From Limisalsivibrio acetivorans (GTDB taxonomy: Bacteria; Chrysiogenota; Deferribacteres; Deferribacterales; Geovibrionaceae), in contig NZ_ATWF01000001.1 in the NCBI RefSeq assembly GCF_000421105.1, positions 1,375,407 to 1,439,406 of the forward strand: a stretch of 64,000 bases of DNA, written 5' to 3'. This document shows positions 44,778 through 53,969 of this stretch, piece by piece. The translations under genes were made by a program, and so were the position numbers. The first letter of the stretch is position 1, and every line of letters begins with the position of its first letter. The notes under the pieces are model-generated. The model searched no databases, was not told the origin of the DNA, and saw only the letters and a list, made by a program, of their open reading frames with translations.

Positions 44778-45981
44778 CCCCATCCTCCGAGACAACGGCA
44801 AGAACACGCTCCATCTCCGCCTCCTCGGCGGAAACCTTCCTTCTGAGCAGGTGGTGGACTATCAGAACGGGAACCGCCACGGCGAGCCCTGCCTGGGTGG
44901 TTAGAAGTGCTTCGGATATTCCTCCTGAAAGTGCGGAGATGTCCCCTGCACCATAGTTTTCGAGGGAGCCGAAGGTTTTGATAATGCCTGTAACCGTGCC
45001 CAGAAGCCCCAGCAGAGGCGTTACCCCGCCTATTACAGCCATGGTGGGGAGCAAGCGGAGAAGGTTCTCCGAGATGCGTATGAACTCACCCTCCGCCGAG
45101 CCTCTGCCAGCTTCACTGTAAGCGGCCAGAACTTTGCCGGCAGGAGTGTTTATCCCCACACGCCCTTCGTTGCGTTCCGCTCTGGTTGTTCGGGCTGTGA
45201 GGAGATAAAGCTGTATAAACTTGAAAACCGCCGTGAGCACAGCGATTGCGCCGAGGGCGAGTATTATGTATACGATTACCCCGCCGGAAGAGATGGAGAG
45301 TCCTCCGCTGCTTAAAACCGCCCCCCCTGTCACATCAACGGGGAGGGATGAACTCTCACCACCAAGGAATGCCTGCAAACTCCCCTCGTAACCCTCATGG
45401 AGACGCAGGGCGTTTATCCCTTCATCGTAGTAAAGAAGTCCGTAAACATCCGGTCCTGCGGCGTAAAGCCCTGCTGAGCCTGCCCGGAGGATATCACCCG
45501 TACGGCTGTCACCATTTTGGTCATAGAAACTCCCCCGGTAAACTTCAGCCTTTGTGGCTTTTTCTGCAGTCCTTGCGTAATAGGCGAGCAGTGCGGAGAG
45601 CTTGGCCGCTGTGTATGGCGGTTCAGGGTCGGGGAAGGATACGCCAAGCAGTCTAGCTCTCTTATTAAAAGACTCTCCCTGCATAAAGGCTTCTGCAAAC
45701 GCATCCTCTACACCGGTGGACTCATCCCTTTCCGGAAGGGCTCTTACCCTTTCCACAAGAACTTTGTTTTCAGCCCTCAGATCCTTAACCTCGCGTCTGA
45801 GCTTCTCAGCCTCAGCACGCATAGCCCCAAGGTTTGCCTCGCTTCCTGCGTTGTATTCCCGCAGGTTTTCAAGCCTCTGCTCAGCGGAATCAAGGATCCT
45901 GTCCCCAGTTCTCTCCCAATCCGAAGCGTGGGCGAACACCGCAATAAGAATGACTATAAGAGCTGTGGCTATATACCTCAT
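44770..45981 (-). CDS. TtpC-like large ExbB-family protein
   Basis: 403 aa. Signal peptide, then a periplasmic N-terminal half with a coiled coil (about 30-80). A membrane helix lies near 240 and a C-terminal MotA/TolQ/ExbB domain (about 290-400) contains VIGGVTPLLGLLGTVTGIIKTFG and LLTTQAGLAVAVPVL. This arrangement (extended periplasmic part plus ExbB domain) is that of TtpC in Vibrio TonB2 systems. Together with the 124-aa ExbB, ExbD and TonB it would form one proton-driven complex. Confidence 0.88.
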   Translation of the reverse strand: MRYIATALIVILIAVFAHASDWERTGDRILDSAEQRLENLREYNAGSEANLGAMRAEAEKLRREVKDLRAENKVLVERVRALPERDESTGVEDAFAEAFMQGESFNKRARLLGVSFPDPEPPYTAAKLSALLAYYARTAEKATKAEVYRGSFYDQNGDSRTGDILRAGSAGLYAAGPDVYGLLYYDEGINALRLHEGYEGSLQAFLGGESSSLPVDVTGGAVLSSGGLSISSGGVIVYIILALGAIAVLTAVFKFIQLYLLTARTTRAERNEGRVGINTPAGKVLAAYSEAGRGSAEGEFIRISENLLRLLPTMAVIGGVTPLLGLLGTVTGIIKTFGSLENYGAGDISALSGGISEALLTTQAGLAVAVPVLIVHHLLRRKVSAEEAEMERVLAVVSEDGDG

Positions 45982-46676
45982 TCCGCACCCCTGTTCACGG
46001 GGAGCGTTACAATATCCGGCGCAATTCTTTTGCGGAGTACCATAACCGCATCGGCCACTTTGCGGCAGACATCAAGCCTCCCCACACCGATAAGCCAGCA
46101 GGCGGTGGAGTCCTCTTTTATGAAATATGTGCTGTAGGAACCAAGGCGCAGATAGGTTCCGGCAAAACTGGAGCTCCCGTCATTGAAGACCCCTGTGCGG
46201 AGCTCAACTGCTGATTCGCATTCTGCGGCGGAGAGGTAAAGTTCAGCCACCAGACGGAGCTTGTCACCCATGGCCAGATCAGTATCACCCATCGATTCGA
46301 TGGCATTATCGATTAATTGCTTTGACTCCTCCATACAGAAGGGGCTCAGTGATTTCTCAATGGAGAGAGCAGCCGTTCTCAGAACTTTCAAAACACTTTC
46401 ATCGTCCATCTGTACATCGGATGCAGCCCTAGATTTAAGCTGTGATTTAAGGTAGGCGTTCTCGGTTTTAAGCCTGCTCTGCTCCTGCCTCAGCCTCAGT
46501 ATCTCTTCAGTCAGCTGTTTCCCTTCGTCCGTGAGCTCAGCACTCCTCTCCCTCTCTGCCTCAATAAGCCTGCCTGTCTCCTCCGCCCTCTCCAGATAAT
46601 CCGAGGGTGCGGAATATGCGGCGGGTGCTGTCATGAAAAGGATTAATACAAGGGCACAGAAAAAGCGGGTAAACAT
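45978..46676 (-). CDS. DUF3450 protein of the TonB2-type cluster
   Basis: 232 aa from ATG 46676 with GGAGG at spacing 5; upstream frame to 46736 lacks a ribosome site. Signal peptide ends TAPAAYSA. A long coiled coil (about 25-85; LTEEILRLRQEQSRLKTENAYLKSQL) precedes a C-terminal DUF3450 domain containing YLRLGSYSTYFIKEDSTACWLI. DUF3450 proteins typically head TonB2 operons. First gene of the six-gene operon, with a 4-bp overlap to the next. Confidence 0.88.
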   Translation of the reverse strand: MFTRFFCALVLILFMTAPAAYSAPSDYLERAEETGRLIEAERERSAELTDEGKQLTEEILRLRQEQSRLKTENAYLKSQLKSRAASDVQMDDESVLKVLRTAALSIEKSLSPFCMEESKQLIDNAIESMGDTDLAMGDKLRLVAELYLSAAECESAVELRTGVFNDGSSSFAGTYLRLGSYSTYFIKEDSTACWLIGVGRLDVCRKVADAVMVLRKRIAPDIVTLPVNRGAE

Positions 46677-46898
46677 CCAGACCTCCGGGTGATCCTCAAT
46701 GGATACGATAAAGAATAATTCATAGACTTTCGGCAATTGTCAAGGAGAAGGGTTAGAATCGCAGATTCGATTTAACAAAAAGCTGACAAAAAGCACGGAT
46801 CTTTCTAATTATTTCTAACTATATTGCTCTTTGCACCCGAAAAGGGGACCCAGTAAGGTTGTGTCCAAAACGGATAAAGTATCTTTAGTGAGAGGGGA

Positions 46899-49160
46899 AT
46901 GGAAGCACTAGGAACCGGAACAAAAGTGGCAAAAAAACGCTCCATAACTCTTGTTCTGTTTATCATCTTTGCTCAGGCTGCCATATTCATCGGCATAGGC
47001 TACGGCTTTGTCAAAAGCTACATGCTCGACAACCTGAATGAAAAAAACAGACAGGTAAGAAACGTCTACACAAGCTTCCTCCAGCACCACATCAAGATGC
47101 ACTTTATAGAAGAAGCAACTGAAATTGCTGGAAACAAAGCCGTTTCCGCCGCACTCCACCAAAAAGACATTAAAGCTCTCAGAAGCTCTGCTCTCAGACA
47201 ATTCAGTACTATCATCACCAAAGACAATTTCGTTGAGGACGCCAGCTTCTACGACAGCAATGGGCACCTTGTAACACGCCTGCTGGGCGAGGAGCATTTC
47301 GGAGAACTAAACCACCCCTCCCTTGAGATGCCCCGTATAGCACTCTCCAAAGGAGAACCCGTATTCGGTATCGAATCGGGCAAGGACGGAGTGTTCCACC
47401 GGACAGTGGTTCCCATTTACCATGAAGGGAGAATAGTGGGTGCCTTTGAGGTTGTGCGAAGTATCGGTTTCGTTTCCTCAAAGATTAAGGAAATAATCAA
47501 TCTGGATAACGCCCTCTTTCTCAGAATAGACAAGGTTGTTAACCCCGGTGAGAGCCGTATTGTGGTAGGTAATTACTACCTTAATGACTACACCATCGAC
47601 TATTTCAGTGAGTTAAGCGCCGCCGAAAACATCAACACCCTTTCAACAATAATTCCCATAAACGAAAACTACCACGCCGTTACACCGAGCATGGAGATAA
47701 AAAACTTCAAAGGTGAAACCATCGGCAGGATTGTAATAGCCCACAGGTTCCACTCGGAGGTTATGCGTTTCAGGAACTTCATAATCATTTCATTTGTGGT
47801 AATAGCTGCAGTGGCACTCCTCGCCTGGTTCATCCTCAACCGGAACTTCAGCGCAATGCTGCGTTCCATCGATCATGGGAGGAAGCTTCTATACAAAAAG
47901 CACTACACCCATCACCTGACAAACCTCCCCAACCGTAACGCCCTACTCAAAGACACAACGGGGAGCACAGAGCACTCCCTGATCCTGTACAACATAGACA
48001 GCTTCAAAATTATCAATGATATATACGGTATCGAAGCTGGGGATTACATCATTAAGGCTTTCTCTGAGCATCTGAGGGAGAAAACAGCTGAACTGGTGGA
48101 AAAATCGGCAACAGGCATCGGCTACACTGTATATCATCTGGACAGGGATGAGTTTGTGGTTCTTTTCAACCGTGAAACAGGCTTCGAGAACCTTCTGGTG
48201 CAGGACACCATATACTTCTTCGAAAACCACGTTTTCAACTTCAACGGTGTTGAGATCAACATATCCGTCTCCGCAGGGATATCCCAGATCGGTCCCGGTC
48301 TCCTCCAGAGTGCCGGAAAAGCCCTTAAAAAGGCGAGGGATGCCAGGCTTGATTTTATGGTCTATACAACCTCCATGGAGGACAGCAGAGAGCACCTCCG
48401 AAACATGGAGCTATATAGCAAGGTGCGGGACGCCGTAGACGAGGGGAGGTTCGTCCCCTATTTCCAGCCTATATACGACAACAACAGAGGAATGATAACA
48501 AAATACGAATGTCTCATCAGAATGATAAGCAGAGACGGTTCGGTTATAAGCCCCGGCGCCTTCCTCCCATTTATAAAGAAGACCAAGCTTTACCCCAAGC
48601 TAACCAGAATCATGGTAGACAGCTGCATTGAGAAGTTCCGCCACAAGGATGTTGAATTCTCAATCAATTTCGGTGTAGAGGATATACTCAACGAAGAACT
48701 GGTTGACTACATCGAAAACAAGCTTATGAGCGAAAGGATCAATGCCACTATGGTTTTCGAGCTTCTGGAAAGTGAAAAGGTCGACACATACAGTACGGTG
48801 CAGACCTTCATACGCAGGATGAAAGCTCTCGGGTGCAAGATTGCAGTGGACGACTTCGGCACGGGATACTCAAACTTTGAACACCTGCTCAGGCTGGATC
48901 TCGACTATCTGAAGATAGACGGCAGCCTTGTAAGAAGCGTATGCACCGATGAGGTGTCGTACAAGCTCGTTAAGACCATTGCAAACTTCGCCTCGGATAT
49001 TAACGTTAAAACCGTTGCGGAGTTTGTCTCCGAAGAAAGTATATTCAGAACTATAAGAGAGCTGGGCATAAATTATTCTCAAGGTTACTATATATCTGCC
49101 CCAAGGGTTGATGCGGAGGAAGCCTCAGACTACTCCCCGTCCAGAGAAGCCATAGCCTGA
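46899..49160 (+). CDS. Membrane-bound EAL phosphodiesterase with degenerate GGDEF
   Basis: 753 aa, GAGAGGGG ribosome site. Two membrane segments (about 16-38 and 297-315) flank a periplasmic Cache-like sensor (about 40-290). A GGDEF domain (about 345-485) has LDRDEF where GGDEF is expected, so cyclase activity is unlikely. The EAL domain (about 505-740) keeps its key residues: ECL in place of EAL with the Glu retained, FSINFG, FELLES, DDFGTGYS, LKIDGSL and TVAEFV. Likely a c-di-GMP phosphodiesterase, GGDEF being regulatory. Monocistronic. Confidence 0.9.
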   Translation: MEALGTGTKVAKKRSITLVLFIIFAQAAIFIGIGYGFVKSYMLDNLNEKNRQVRNVYTSFLQHHIKMHFIEEATEIAGNKAVSAALHQKDIKALRSSALRQFSTIITKDNFVEDASFYDSNGHLVTRLLGEEHFGELNHPSLEMPRIALSKGEPVFGIESGKDGVFHRTVVPIYHEGRIVGAFEVVRSIGFVSSKIKEIINLDNALFLRIDKVVNPGESRIVVGNYYLNDYTIDYFSELSAAENINTLSTIIPINENYHAVTPSMEIKNFKGETIGRIVIAHRFHSEVMRFRNFIIISFVVIAAVALLAWFILNRNFSAMLRSIDHGRKLLYKKHYTHHLTNLPNRNALLKDTTGSTEHSLILYNIDSFKIINDIYGIEAGDYIIKAFSEHLREKTAELVEKSATGIGYTVYHLDRDEFVVLFNRETGFENLLVQDTIYFFENHVFNFNGVEINISVSAGISQIGPGLLQSAGKALKKARDARLDFMVYTTSMEDSREHLRNMELYSKVRDAVDEGRFVPYFQPIYDNNRGMITKYECLIRMISRDGSVISPGAFLPFIKKTKLYPKLTRIMVDSCIEKFRHKDVEFSINFGVEDILNEELVDYIENKLMSERINATMVFELLESEKVDTYSTVQTFIRRMKALGCKIAVDDFGTGYSNFEHLLRLDLDYLKIDGSLVRSVCTDEVSYKLVKTIANFASDINVKTVAEFVSEESIFRTIRELGINYSQGYYISAPRVDAEEASDYSPSREAIA

Positions 49161-49239
49161 ACCCCATCCTTACGCTCATTTCCTATTGATTAATAGCCGA
49201 TAGGTAGTATTTATATATAACTACCGCTGTGGAGGTACG

Positions 49240-50922
49240 ATGAGCCTGGGTGTTATTGAAAAACTATCTCAACATATTGAAGAATTCCTTGAAAACTGGG
49301 TAAAGTACATGGCCGCCATGGGGTATTTGGAATACACCACTGCAAAGCGTGAGGACTGCATCCTGAGCTTTCGTGGCGTCATCGAACCTATCCGTTCTGC
49401 CCTTGAGAACAGTGATGAGGCATCGTTCTCCCGCATAATGCAGGATATGCGCAATACCACAGACTTCTCCCTAGATGTTGCCAGAAGGCATCGGGACCGG
49501 GGCCTTACTGCGGAGATGTATCTAGGATGCTTCAAAACCATGATCCACTCCATTGAGGATATTGTCCTGAACCTTGACGTCGAGGCGGAGGACAAGCTTC
49601 GGGCGGTAACACAGCTGAGGAAGTTCTTCGATGCCTACGAAACGGTTTTCATGGGCGACTGGACGAAGGACTCGTCAGACGGCGAAACATCGGCATCCAT
49701 AATATCCGCCAACAGAAACCTTACCCTGGAGAAATGTAAATACGAGAACATCTTCGACTCAACAAGCGACTTTGTACTAGTGACCGACGGCGAGGGAAAG
49801 ATAAGCGAGCTGAACCGTGGCGCAGTGGAGTTCTTCGGCGATGTAACCGGCGCCTGCTGTTGTGAAACACTCGGCCTCCCCGAGGATAATATGCAGAGTG
49901 CATCGGAAAGCTATCTGAATAAGTCCACAGAAATATCCCTTAAGGATAAACACTTTAACCTGACGTTATCGGATCTTTCCAGCGTGGCACTCGCCTCCTG
50001 CGGATACATGTTTATCCTCAGCGATGTAACATGGCTGGCGGACAGCCGCAAACAACTGGAACAGATGGTGGAGAAACGCACCCGGGACGTTGCAAGATCC
50101 GTAAAGCACCTGAACGCCCTCTTCCAGTCCGCCGGTGATGGTATACTACTGGTAAACTCCGAACTCATGGTATATAAGGCAAACTATAAGGCTTGCGAGA
50201 TTTTCGACATAGATTCCGGCGGGTTCGTCGGCAAAAGGATAAACTCGCTCCTCCACCCTGAAACCACAGGGCGGATGGATCATTTCACATGGAATCTTGG
50301 AGACGGCGAAAGCTGGAGCGGGGATGTTCAGGCATACAGAAACGGCTCATTCTTCCCCGCAAGTATCACTGTGAACAGAATAGATCTGGACAATAATACC
50401 TTTTTCCACTTCATCATAAGGGATATATCCGCAAGGAAATCCATGGAGGAAAACCTCATAAGGGAGAAAAAGCAGGCGGAGGAGATGAACATCACCCTCA
50501 GAAATGTCCTTAAATCCATCGAAAGGGATAAAACCTGCGTATCTGAAGAGATAGGCCATAAGATACAAGGTGAGGTTCTACCCTCCATACAGAAGCTGTC
50601 CAAAGAGAATGACCCGGAGATCAGGGAGATGTATGAAAATATCCTCACAGAACAGCTCAATAACCTCACAAAGGGGAGCACGAGCAAAGCTTCCGATGCC
50701 ATAACAAGGCTGAGCAAGACTGAAAACCGTATCTGCCGCCTCATTCAAGGGGGATACACCACAAAAGAGATCTGCGAAAACCTGAACATATCCTTTGAAA
50801 CAGCACAAACACATAGAAAAAACATAAGAAGAAAGCTCGGGATCAAGGGTAAGGATGTGAACCTATACTCATACCTAAACCTCAATGATGACGACGGTTC
50901 CGAGCCGTTTAAGGATTTATAG
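49240..50922 (+). CDS. PAS-domain regulator with C-terminal LuxR-type HTH
   Basis: 560 aa cytoplasmic one-component regulator, GGAGG ribosome site. Helical N-terminal sensor region (about 1-155, RsbR-like in character), first PAS (about 165-275), a coiled coil (LEQMVEKRTRDVARSVKHLN), second PAS (about 290-405), second coiled coil, then a LuxR-type HTH (about 490-545; ENRICRLIQGGYTTKEICENLNISFETAQTHRKNIRRKLGI). No receiver or kinase domain. Stands 4 bp before the SPL-like gene, so they are probably co-expressed. Confidence 0.88.
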   Translation: MSLGVIEKLSQHIEEFLENWVKYMAAMGYLEYTTAKREDCILSFRGVIEPIRSALENSDEASFSRIMQDMRNTTDFSLDVARRHRDRGLTAEMYLGCFKTMIHSIEDIVLNLDVEAEDKLRAVTQLRKFFDAYETVFMGDWTKDSSDGETSASIISANRNLTLEKCKYENIFDSTSDFVLVTDGEGKISELNRGAVEFFGDVTGACCCETLGLPEDNMQSASESYLNKSTEISLKDKHFNLTLSDLSSVALASCGYMFILSDVTWLADSRKQLEQMVEKRTRDVARSVKHLNALFQSAGDGILLVNSELMVYKANYKACEIFDIDSGGFVGKRINSLLHPETTGRMDHFTWNLGDGESWSGDVQAYRNGSFFPASITVNRIDLDNNTFFHFIIRDISARKSMEENLIREKKQAEEMNITLRNVLKSIERDKTCVSEEIGHKIQGEVLPSIQKLSKENDPEIREMYENILTEQLNNLTKGSTSKASDAITRLSKTENRICRLIQGGYTTKEICENLNISFETAQTHRKNIRRKLGIKGKDVNLYSYLNLNDDDGSEPFKDL

Positions 50923-50925
50923 ATA

Positions 50926-51714
50926 ATGACTAACACAACAGATATACCCACCCATTCAAGGGGCAAACTCCTTTATAAAAGCGGCGTTAACTTCGTTGAG
51001 CATGCACTTAACCCGTACAGCGGATGCTCACACGCCTGCAGATACCCATGCTACAGCTTCTCCATGAAAAAACGATTCGGAATGATAAAAACACTGAACG
51101 AGTGGAAGGAACCGAGCCTCGCCGAAAATGCCCTTGAGAAGCTTGAATCGGAGCTTAACGGAATGCGCAGGCTCCCCGAAAACGTCTTTATGAGCCTCTC
51201 CACAGACCCCTTCATGTACACAACACCATGGACCAACGATATAAGCCTCAGTATGATAAAGATACTGAACGAACGGGATATTCCGGTGACAGTGCTGACG
51301 AAGGGTATCCTTCCAGAAGAGCTCAGGGGTGGACATCCGAAGAATGAGTACGGCATAAGCCTCTCAAGCCTTGATGAGAGCTTCCGCAGAAAGTTCGAAC
51401 CCGGCGCATCCCCTTACATGGAAAGACTGGAGGCACTAAAGCTACTGAACAGCGAAGGTTTCAGGAGCTGGATATGCATCGAACCGCTTCCGCCGGAATT
51501 CATAAGCCCCACACCATTCATAAGCCTGCTGGACGCATGCTCCTTTGCGGACTACCTCCTTCTCGGCAAATGGAATTATTCAGCCTCTACCTCCGCAAGG
51601 GACTACCCTGACTACTACAGGAAATGCGAAAACTTATTCGTTAAATGGTGCACTAAAAATGGTATCGAGGCGCTCACAAAGGAATCCCCCAACAGCGTGG
51701 TCCGCCGGAACTAA
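50926..51714 (+). CDS. Radical SAM protein of the SPL/Rv2578c-like family
   Basis: 262 aa. Cluster motif CSHACRYPC has spacing CX3CX3C instead of the standard CX3CX2C; a subfamily with PCY in this spot exists. NPYSGCSHACRYPCYSFSM is otherwise standard for these proteins, as is FMSLSTDPFMYTTPW. Function unknown; SPL-like proteins repair DNA or modify substrates. Ends 4 bp into the convergent MFS gene. Possibly regulated with the upstream PAS-LuxR gene. Confidence 0.88.
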   Translation: MTNTTDIPTHSRGKLLYKSGVNFVEHALNPYSGCSHACRYPCYSFSMKKRFGMIKTLNEWKEPSLAENALEKLESELNGMRRLPENVFMSLSTDPFMYTTPWTNDISLSMIKILNERDIPVTVLTKGILPEELRGGHPKNEYGISLSSLDESFRRKFEPGASPYMERLEALKLLNSEGFRSWICIEPLPPEFISPTPFISLLDACSFADYLLLGKWNYSASTSARDYPDYYRKCENLFVKWCTKNGIEALTKESPNSVVRRN

Positions 51715-52910
51715 TTTATCATAGTTCCCCGCTTCTCAAGCAAAGGTATCACACTGCGCCATAGAAGAAAGACAATAACCGGCGCCGTAAAAGCGAGAAT
51801 TCCATATGCTGTTATATGCGAATCCCAGGCCCTGGTTACTCCCCACATGGCAAACCCGCCAATAAAAAACTGTAGAAACACCATAAATGAGGACGCTGTA
51901 CCGATATCTCTCTCCACTTGTTCGAGCACAAGGCTCTGGCTAACAGGGCGGGAAAAGCCCGCAGAAAACGCAAAGAGCCCCATTGATATGGCGAATATCC
52001 ACGGTGACACGCCCCCTGCAACCAGGATAACGAAACCAGCAAAGGCGCACAAAGCTATGCTTATGCTTATAACGTTCTTTGCAGACACACGCCCGCTGAG
52101 CTTTGCGCTCACAAGTGAGCCCTGCATTGCCGAAAAGGCTGTGAAACCGAAGGCGAGACTGAATATGTACTCGGGAAGGCCGAACTCCTGTATATAGACC
52201 ACGGGCGAAACCGCTATAAAACCGTAGAAAGGGCTAAGCATAAAGCCCATAACTACCGCTGTAAGCATATATTCTCTATTCTTAAACAGTCCTAGATACT
52301 TCCCAGCCACCGTAAAGAATCCCCCCTTTGTCAGTTCCTCTGCGGTCTCTTCGTACTTCAGGCTCATAATAAAGCTCATGCAGGCGAGTACTGCCTGCGT
52401 TATGAAGATATGCCGCCAGTTGCCAAACTTAAGAACAAGTGTTCCTGTCATAGGAGCAACCATGGGAACAACGGCAAGGATAACACCCAGATACGCAAGG
52501 GCGGTTTTTCTTTTCTCGCCGCTGTATCTATCTCTGGCAATGGCCATAACCATGGATGATGGTGCGGCGGAGCTCGCCCCCTGAAGCACGCGAAGTGCGA
52601 TAAGCTGCCATACATTGGCAGTTATGGAAAGCAGGAATGTTGACAGGGCAAACATCGCCAGTCCGCCAAGGAGTACGGGTCTTCGCCCTATGCGGTCCGA
52701 AAGGGGTCCGTAGATGAGCATGCAGACGCTGAATGCGGGGAAGAACAGCACGAGGGAGAGGTTCACCGTGCTCACGGGAACGCTCCAGTATTCTGCTATT
52801 CTGGGTACGGATGCGAGATACATGTCCGTTGCCAGCGGCGGGGTGGCCGCTGTTAGCGAAAGAAATACGAGATAAGCCTTTTCGCTCGGAAATCCTTTTT
52901 TCAAAATCAC
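51711..52910 (-). CDS. Bcr/CflA-type MFS drug efflux transporter
   Basis: 399 aa, about 12 membrane helices, GTG start. DMYLASVPRIAEYW at the N-terminus and GPLSDRIGRRPVLLGGL (motif A) are hallmarks of the Bcr/CflA group. Exports drugs such as sulfonamides, chloramphenicol or bicyclomycin in known relatives; the substrate here is unknown. Monocistronic. Confidence 0.93.
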   Translation of the reverse strand: MILKKGFPSEKAYLVFLSLTAATPPLATDMYLASVPRIAEYWSVPVSTVNLSLVLFFPAFSVCMLIYGPLSDRIGRRPVLLGGLAMFALSTFLLSITANVWQLIALRVLQGASSAAPSSMVMAIARDRYSGEKRKTALAYLGVILAVVPMVAPMTGTLVLKFGNWRHIFITQAVLACMSFIMSLKYEETAEELTKGGFFTVAGKYLGLFKNREYMLTAVVMGFMLSPFYGFIAVSPVVYIQEFGLPEYIFSLAFGFTAFSAMQGSLVSAKLSGRVSAKNVISISIALCAFAGFVILVAGGVSPWIFAISMGLFAFSAGFSRPVSQSLVLEQVERDIGTASSFMVFLQFFIGGFAMWGVTRAWDSHITAYGILAFTAPVIVFLLWRSVIPLLEKRGTMIN

Positions 52911-53109
52911 CTAATCACCACCGAATAATTCAGTAATTCACAATAACGCCCCTCTTATGACGGGGGCTTGAACAGCAGGATAGGTACAACAGTATTGTTT
53001 TGTAAAGATAAAATATTTGAATTAAGGGAGAAAAACCAAGACAGAACGCAATTCAACTGTCGATATTACATTAACTGCAAAAAGGATACGGCCGAAAGAA
53101 AAAACTCAG

Positions 53110-53376
53110 TCAGCCGTCGGTGATTTTACACTCAAAGAAAGGAACCCAGACAGCCTTTCCATTGGAGAGCTTACCCTGAACCCATCCCTCTTCCTCTTTG
53201 ATGAATGCGAGAACATCACCCTTGGAAAGAACTGCATCAGTGGGGGAGCCCACGTTAGGCTCGGTGTATGATATTGTCTGCTCTGTTACAACAACCTTCT
53301 TCCCGGAAGGGGAAGCGGAATTACCGGCTGAGTTGCTATCTTCTTGTTGCTTTTTCTTTTTAAACATTCCAAACAT
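53110..53376 (-). CDS. Small SH3-domain protein
   Basis: 88 aa from ATG 53376, preceded by GAGGTGGC; the frame stays open upstream but lacks a ribosome site. N-terminus basic (MFGMFKKKKQQEDS), then an SH3-like (bacterial SH3_3-type) domain: VVVTEQTISYTEPNVGS, KGDVLAFIKEEEGWVQGKLSNGKAVWVP. No signal peptide, so likely cytoplasmic. Function unknown. Confidence 0.8.
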   Translation of the reverse strand: MFGMFKKKKQQEDSNSAGNSASPSGKKVVVTEQTISYTEPNVGSPTDAVLSKGDVLAFIKEEEGWVQGKLSNGKAVWVPFFECKITDG

Positions 53377-53537
53377 GTGCCACCTCAAATAAATATTATC
53401 AGGACAATCATAATAATTCAATCTGTGTGTAAAAAAATGGTCATATTTTTACAAAAGCCGGTATTTATTATTAGTAGACAATGACAATTAATAACAATTA
53501 ATGAGATGAAAATGTATACTCTAAAACCAGCAAGTAC

Positions 53538-53969
53538 TTAGCATACTGAGATATAACACCCTCCCCCGGCTTTCAGGTCATAGACTAGTGCGTCCATGTT
53601 ATTGAGCCTCAGGAAGTGTGAAATACAGGAGCAATCCGAAGAACCCAGACCTTTAAGGACAACCTCTCCAAAAGACAGAGCCTTGCCAGCCCATAGATGC
53701 TCCTGCTCCCTCGCCGATGCACACCAGATAACCCCAAGCATACTCATATACCTGCGGAGATAGTCGATATGCCACCTGCACTTCTTGTTCACCCTGCTGT
53801 GACGTCCTATCCTGCTACGCATGCCGCCGGGCCCGAAGGCGCTTCCGATATACACATAATCACCGGGATGGATCTCCGCTTTACCGAACCTGCCGACAGT
53901 TATTGAACACTCCCTGCCGGCATTCAGAAAAAGTGCATAAATCCCGCTCGAAGCAGGGATATCAGTCAA
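53538..53969 (-). CDS. GIY-YIG (DUF123) endonuclease-like protein
   Basis: 143 aa if it starts at TTG 53969, overlapping the SIMPL gene stop; this gives the usual family length of about 120-145. The frame is open further upstream (TTG 53984) without a good ribosome site, so the start is uncertain. GIYALFL, YVYIGSAFGPGGMRSRIGRH and WHIDYLR mark the DUF123/GIY-YIG core, and Cys-rich ends (DCSCISHF, GGGCYISVC) are also seen in relatives. Related proteins may act as nucleases; activity here untested. Confidence 0.85.
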   Translation of the reverse strand: MTDIPASSGIYALFLNAGRECSITVGRFGKAEIHPGDYVYIGSAFGPGGMRSRIGRHSRVNKKCRWHIDYLRRYMSMLGVIWCASAREQEHLWAGKALSFGEVVLKGLGSSDCSCISHFLRLNNMDALVYDLKAGGGCYISVC

